From: CAZAPG01 sp964486935
GTDB taxonomy: Bacteria; Chloroflexota; Anaerolineae; 4572-78; J111
Direction: 5' to 3'
Length of the DNA stretch: 64,000 nt
Assembly: GCA_964486935.1 (NCBI GenBank)
Contig: CAZAPG010000005.1
Coordinates: forward strand, 166,944 to 230,943
Part shown: positions 62,748 to 64,000 of the stretch, piece by piece
Layout of the letters: every line of letters starts with the position of its first letter
Position numbering within the stretch: position 1 is the stretch's first letter
Made by a program: the position numbers and the translations under genes
Notes under the pieces: generated by a model
The model's input: only the letters and a program-made list of their open reading frames with translations
Database searches by the model: none
What the model was told of the DNA's origin: nothing

Positions 62748-63851
62748 ATGACGACTTCGGCGCAAACTGCACCCCAACCGGCCGCCAAAAGCGTGGCCCA
62801 ACAACTCTCGCTGCTGGACCGCTATTTAACCCTGTGGATTTTTCTGGCGATGGCCATTGGCGTGGGGCTGGGTTATTTCATTCCCGGCGTGGAAGCCTTT
62901 ATCAACCGTTTTCAGGTGGATACCACCAACATCCCCATCGCCATCGGCCTGATTTTGATGATGTACCCGCCGCTGGCCAAAGTGAAGTACGAAGAGCTGG
63001 GCGACGTGTTCCGCAACTGGAAAGTGTTGGGGCTGTCGCTGGCGCAAAACTGGCTTATCGGCCCGCTGTTGATGTTTGTGCTGGCCATTGTGTTTCTGCG
63101 CAACTACCCGGAATATATGGTCGGCCTGATTATGATTGGCCTGGCTCGCTGCATTGCGATGGTCATTGTTTGGAATGAACTGGCCAAAGGCGATACCGAA
63201 TACGCCGCCGGGCTGGTCGCTTTTAACAGCGTGTTTCAGGTGCTTTTTTACAGCGTGTACGCCTATGTCTTCATCACGGTGCTGCCGCCGCTGTTTGGCT
63301 TGAGCGGCAGCCTGGTGGAAGTCAGCATGGGCCAGATTGCGGAGAGCGTCTTCATCTACCTGGGCATTCCCTTCATTGCCGGGTTGTTGACCCGCTTCCT
63401 GCTCATCCGGGCCAAAGGCAAGGAATGGTACCACCAAAAATTCATCCCCAAAATCAGCCCACTGACGCTGATTGCCTTGTTGTTTACCATTGTGGTGATG
63501 TTCAGTTTGAAGGGTAATCTCATTGTCACTATTCCGCTGGATGTGGTGCGAATTGCCATTCCGCTGCTCATCTATTTTGTGCTGATGTTTCTGGTTAGCT
63601 TCTGGATGGGTCGAACCATTGGCGCGGATTATTCCAAAACAACCACCATTGCCTTTACCGCGGCCAGTAACAACTTTGAGCTGGCTATCGCTGTCGCGGT
63701 GGCCGTCTTTGGCATTGGGTCCGGGGTGGCTTTTGCGGCGGTCATCGGCCCGCTGGTGGAAGTGCCGGCGCTGATTGGGCTGGTCAACGTGGCCCTGTAT
63801 TTTCAACGGCGCTATTTTAATGGGACCGGTCAGGTTCCGGCGGTGGCCTAG
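62748..63851 (+). CDS. acr3: Arsenite efflux transporter Acr3
   Basis: 367 residues and ten spans, of the ACR3 family (BASS superfamily). ARCIAMVIVWNELAKGD contains the conserved Cys in span 4 needed for As(III) transport; AFTAASNNFELAIAVAVA is the span 9 signature with the conserved Glu. It expels arsenite. AAGGAG precedes ATG 62748. No arsenate reductase gene is present in the window. Confidence 0.94.
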   Translation: MTTSAQTAPQPAAKSVAQQLSLLDRYLTLWIFLAMAIGVGLGYFIPGVEAFINRFQVDTTNIPIAIGLILMMYPPLAKVKYEELGDVFRNWKVLGLSLAQNWLIGPLLMFVLAIVFLRNYPEYMVGLIMIGLARCIAMVIVWNELAKGDTEYAAGLVAFNSVFQVLFYSVYAYVFITVLPPLFGLSGSLVEVSMGQIAESVFIYLGIPFIAGLLTRFLLIRAKGKEWYHQKFIPKISPLTLIALLFTIVVMFSLKGNLIVTIPLDVVRIAIPLLIYFVLMFLVSFWMGRTIGADYSKTTTIAFTAASNNFELAIAVAVAVFGIGSGVAFAAVIGPLVEVPALIGLVNVALYFQRRYFNGTGQVPAVA

Positions 63852-63899
63852 GCTGCGGCAGAAGCCGATGCGTCGAACAATATTCGCTTATGAGGGAAA

Positions 63900-63928
63900 T
63901 TGACTCCGGCATCGGTTCATAGTAGACT
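63900..63928 (+). promoter_or_regulatory. Candidate tRNA promoter
   Basis: TTGACT (63900-63905) and TAGACT (63923-63928) with 17-nt spacing, about 30 nt before the tRNA. Confidence 0.5.
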
Positions 63929-63957
63929 CTGCGGAATAATATAAACGTGATGCAATT

Positions 63958-64000
63958 GCCCCCGTAGCTCAGAGGATAGAGCAGAGGTTTCCTAAACCTT
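63958..64000 (+). tRNA. tRNA-Arg (anticodon CCU), partial at window end
   Basis: Acceptor strand GCCCCCG, TA, D-arm GCTC-AGAGGATA-GAGC, A26, then anticodon stem GAGGT/ACCTT with loop TTCCTAA. The anticodon CCT is at 63991-63993, reading AGG. The variable loop, T-arm and 3' acceptor lie beyond the window. Confidence 0.93.

Noticed and set aside
62826..63806. 326-codon open frame opposite acr3
   Set aside because: His/Gln/Asn-rich antisense translation typical of a shadow; acr3 is unmistakable on the other strand.

Overview
This 64 kb window looks like a chromosomal segment of a Chloroflexota bacterium, probably of the Anaerolineae/Caldilineae type. That placement is an inference from gene content: BMP-family lipoproteins with Glu/Val/Lys-rich linkers, PA14 and Thr/Pro-rich surface proteins, a clade II-type lipoprotein nosZ, a class I HMG-CoA reductase, and a genome full of short tandem repeats. 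There are about 60 genes, most on the minus strand, and one partial tRNA at the right edge. No plasmid, phage or CRISPR functions are visible.

Layout. 1-2.8 kb: a PA14 surface protein translationally coupled to a J-domain/TPR protein. 2.8-8.2 kb: nucleobase salvage, with a yeast-Fcy1-like cytosine deaminase beside a BMP/Nup-type ABC importer. 8.4-14.6 kb: a thiolase-fold protein, a cyclase-family metal hydrolase, a receiver-GAF-kinase-like protein with Lys at the phospho-His position, a VanW protein and a mini DnaJ zinc finger. 14.8-21.7 kb: cytochrome c maturation (ccmE, ccmF, ccmH, ccmG, a CcmI-like protein, a di-haem protein, ccmA). 21.9-36.8 kb: respiration and denitrification: an NnrS-like protein with two small partners, cupins, c-type cytochromes, a cupredoxin, PCuAC, Sco, NosL, NosY, a NosD-NosF fusion, a NosB-like protein, NosZ and a ferredoxin. 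36.9-40.8 kb: a B12/radical SAM enzyme, two paralogous Crp/Fnr regulators, DUF2249 and a cupin. 40.8-46.8 kb: metabolic enzymes, NDH-2 and DoxX. 46.9-57.3 kb: a seven-gene lipid/isoprenoid cluster (HMG-CoA reductase, UbiA prenyltransferase, PEP-synthase-like phosphotransferase, BtaA-like aminocarboxypropyltransferase, polyprenol/phytol kinase-like protein, GNAT, AMP-dependent ligase). 57.5-60.2 kb: an amidohydrolase and a quinone oxidoreductase. 60.3-63.9 kb: an arsenic operon (arsR, YraQ/ArsP permease, thioredoxin-like protein, acr3). 63.96 kb: tRNA-Arg(CCU), cut by the window end.

How it works together. The nos genes encode N2O reduction; Sco, PCuAC, NosL and the cupredoxin can supply copper or electrons, and the ccm genes attach haem to the cytochromes. 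Five palindromes sharing the core GACTTTTGTC each sit exactly 21 nt upstream of a -10-like hexamer on the minus strand. They precede cytochrome c, cupin, ferredoxin, radical SAM and DUF2249 genes. This is class II Crp/Fnr activator geometry, and the two regulators in the middle of the set carry a CRP-like recognition helix. A Rex-like operator precedes doxX-ndh. A 22-bp element with an identically spaced -10 precedes both the HMG-CoA reductase and the PEP-synthase-like gene, tying the lipid cluster together.

Two repeat systems shape the region. One is a MITE-like element of about 100-120 bp with imperfect terminal inverted repeats and 9-11 bp target duplications. The other is a family of 7-bp (sometimes 8-bp) tandem repeats in many intergenic gaps, which also runs in frame through several proteins and bridges the NosD-NosF junction.
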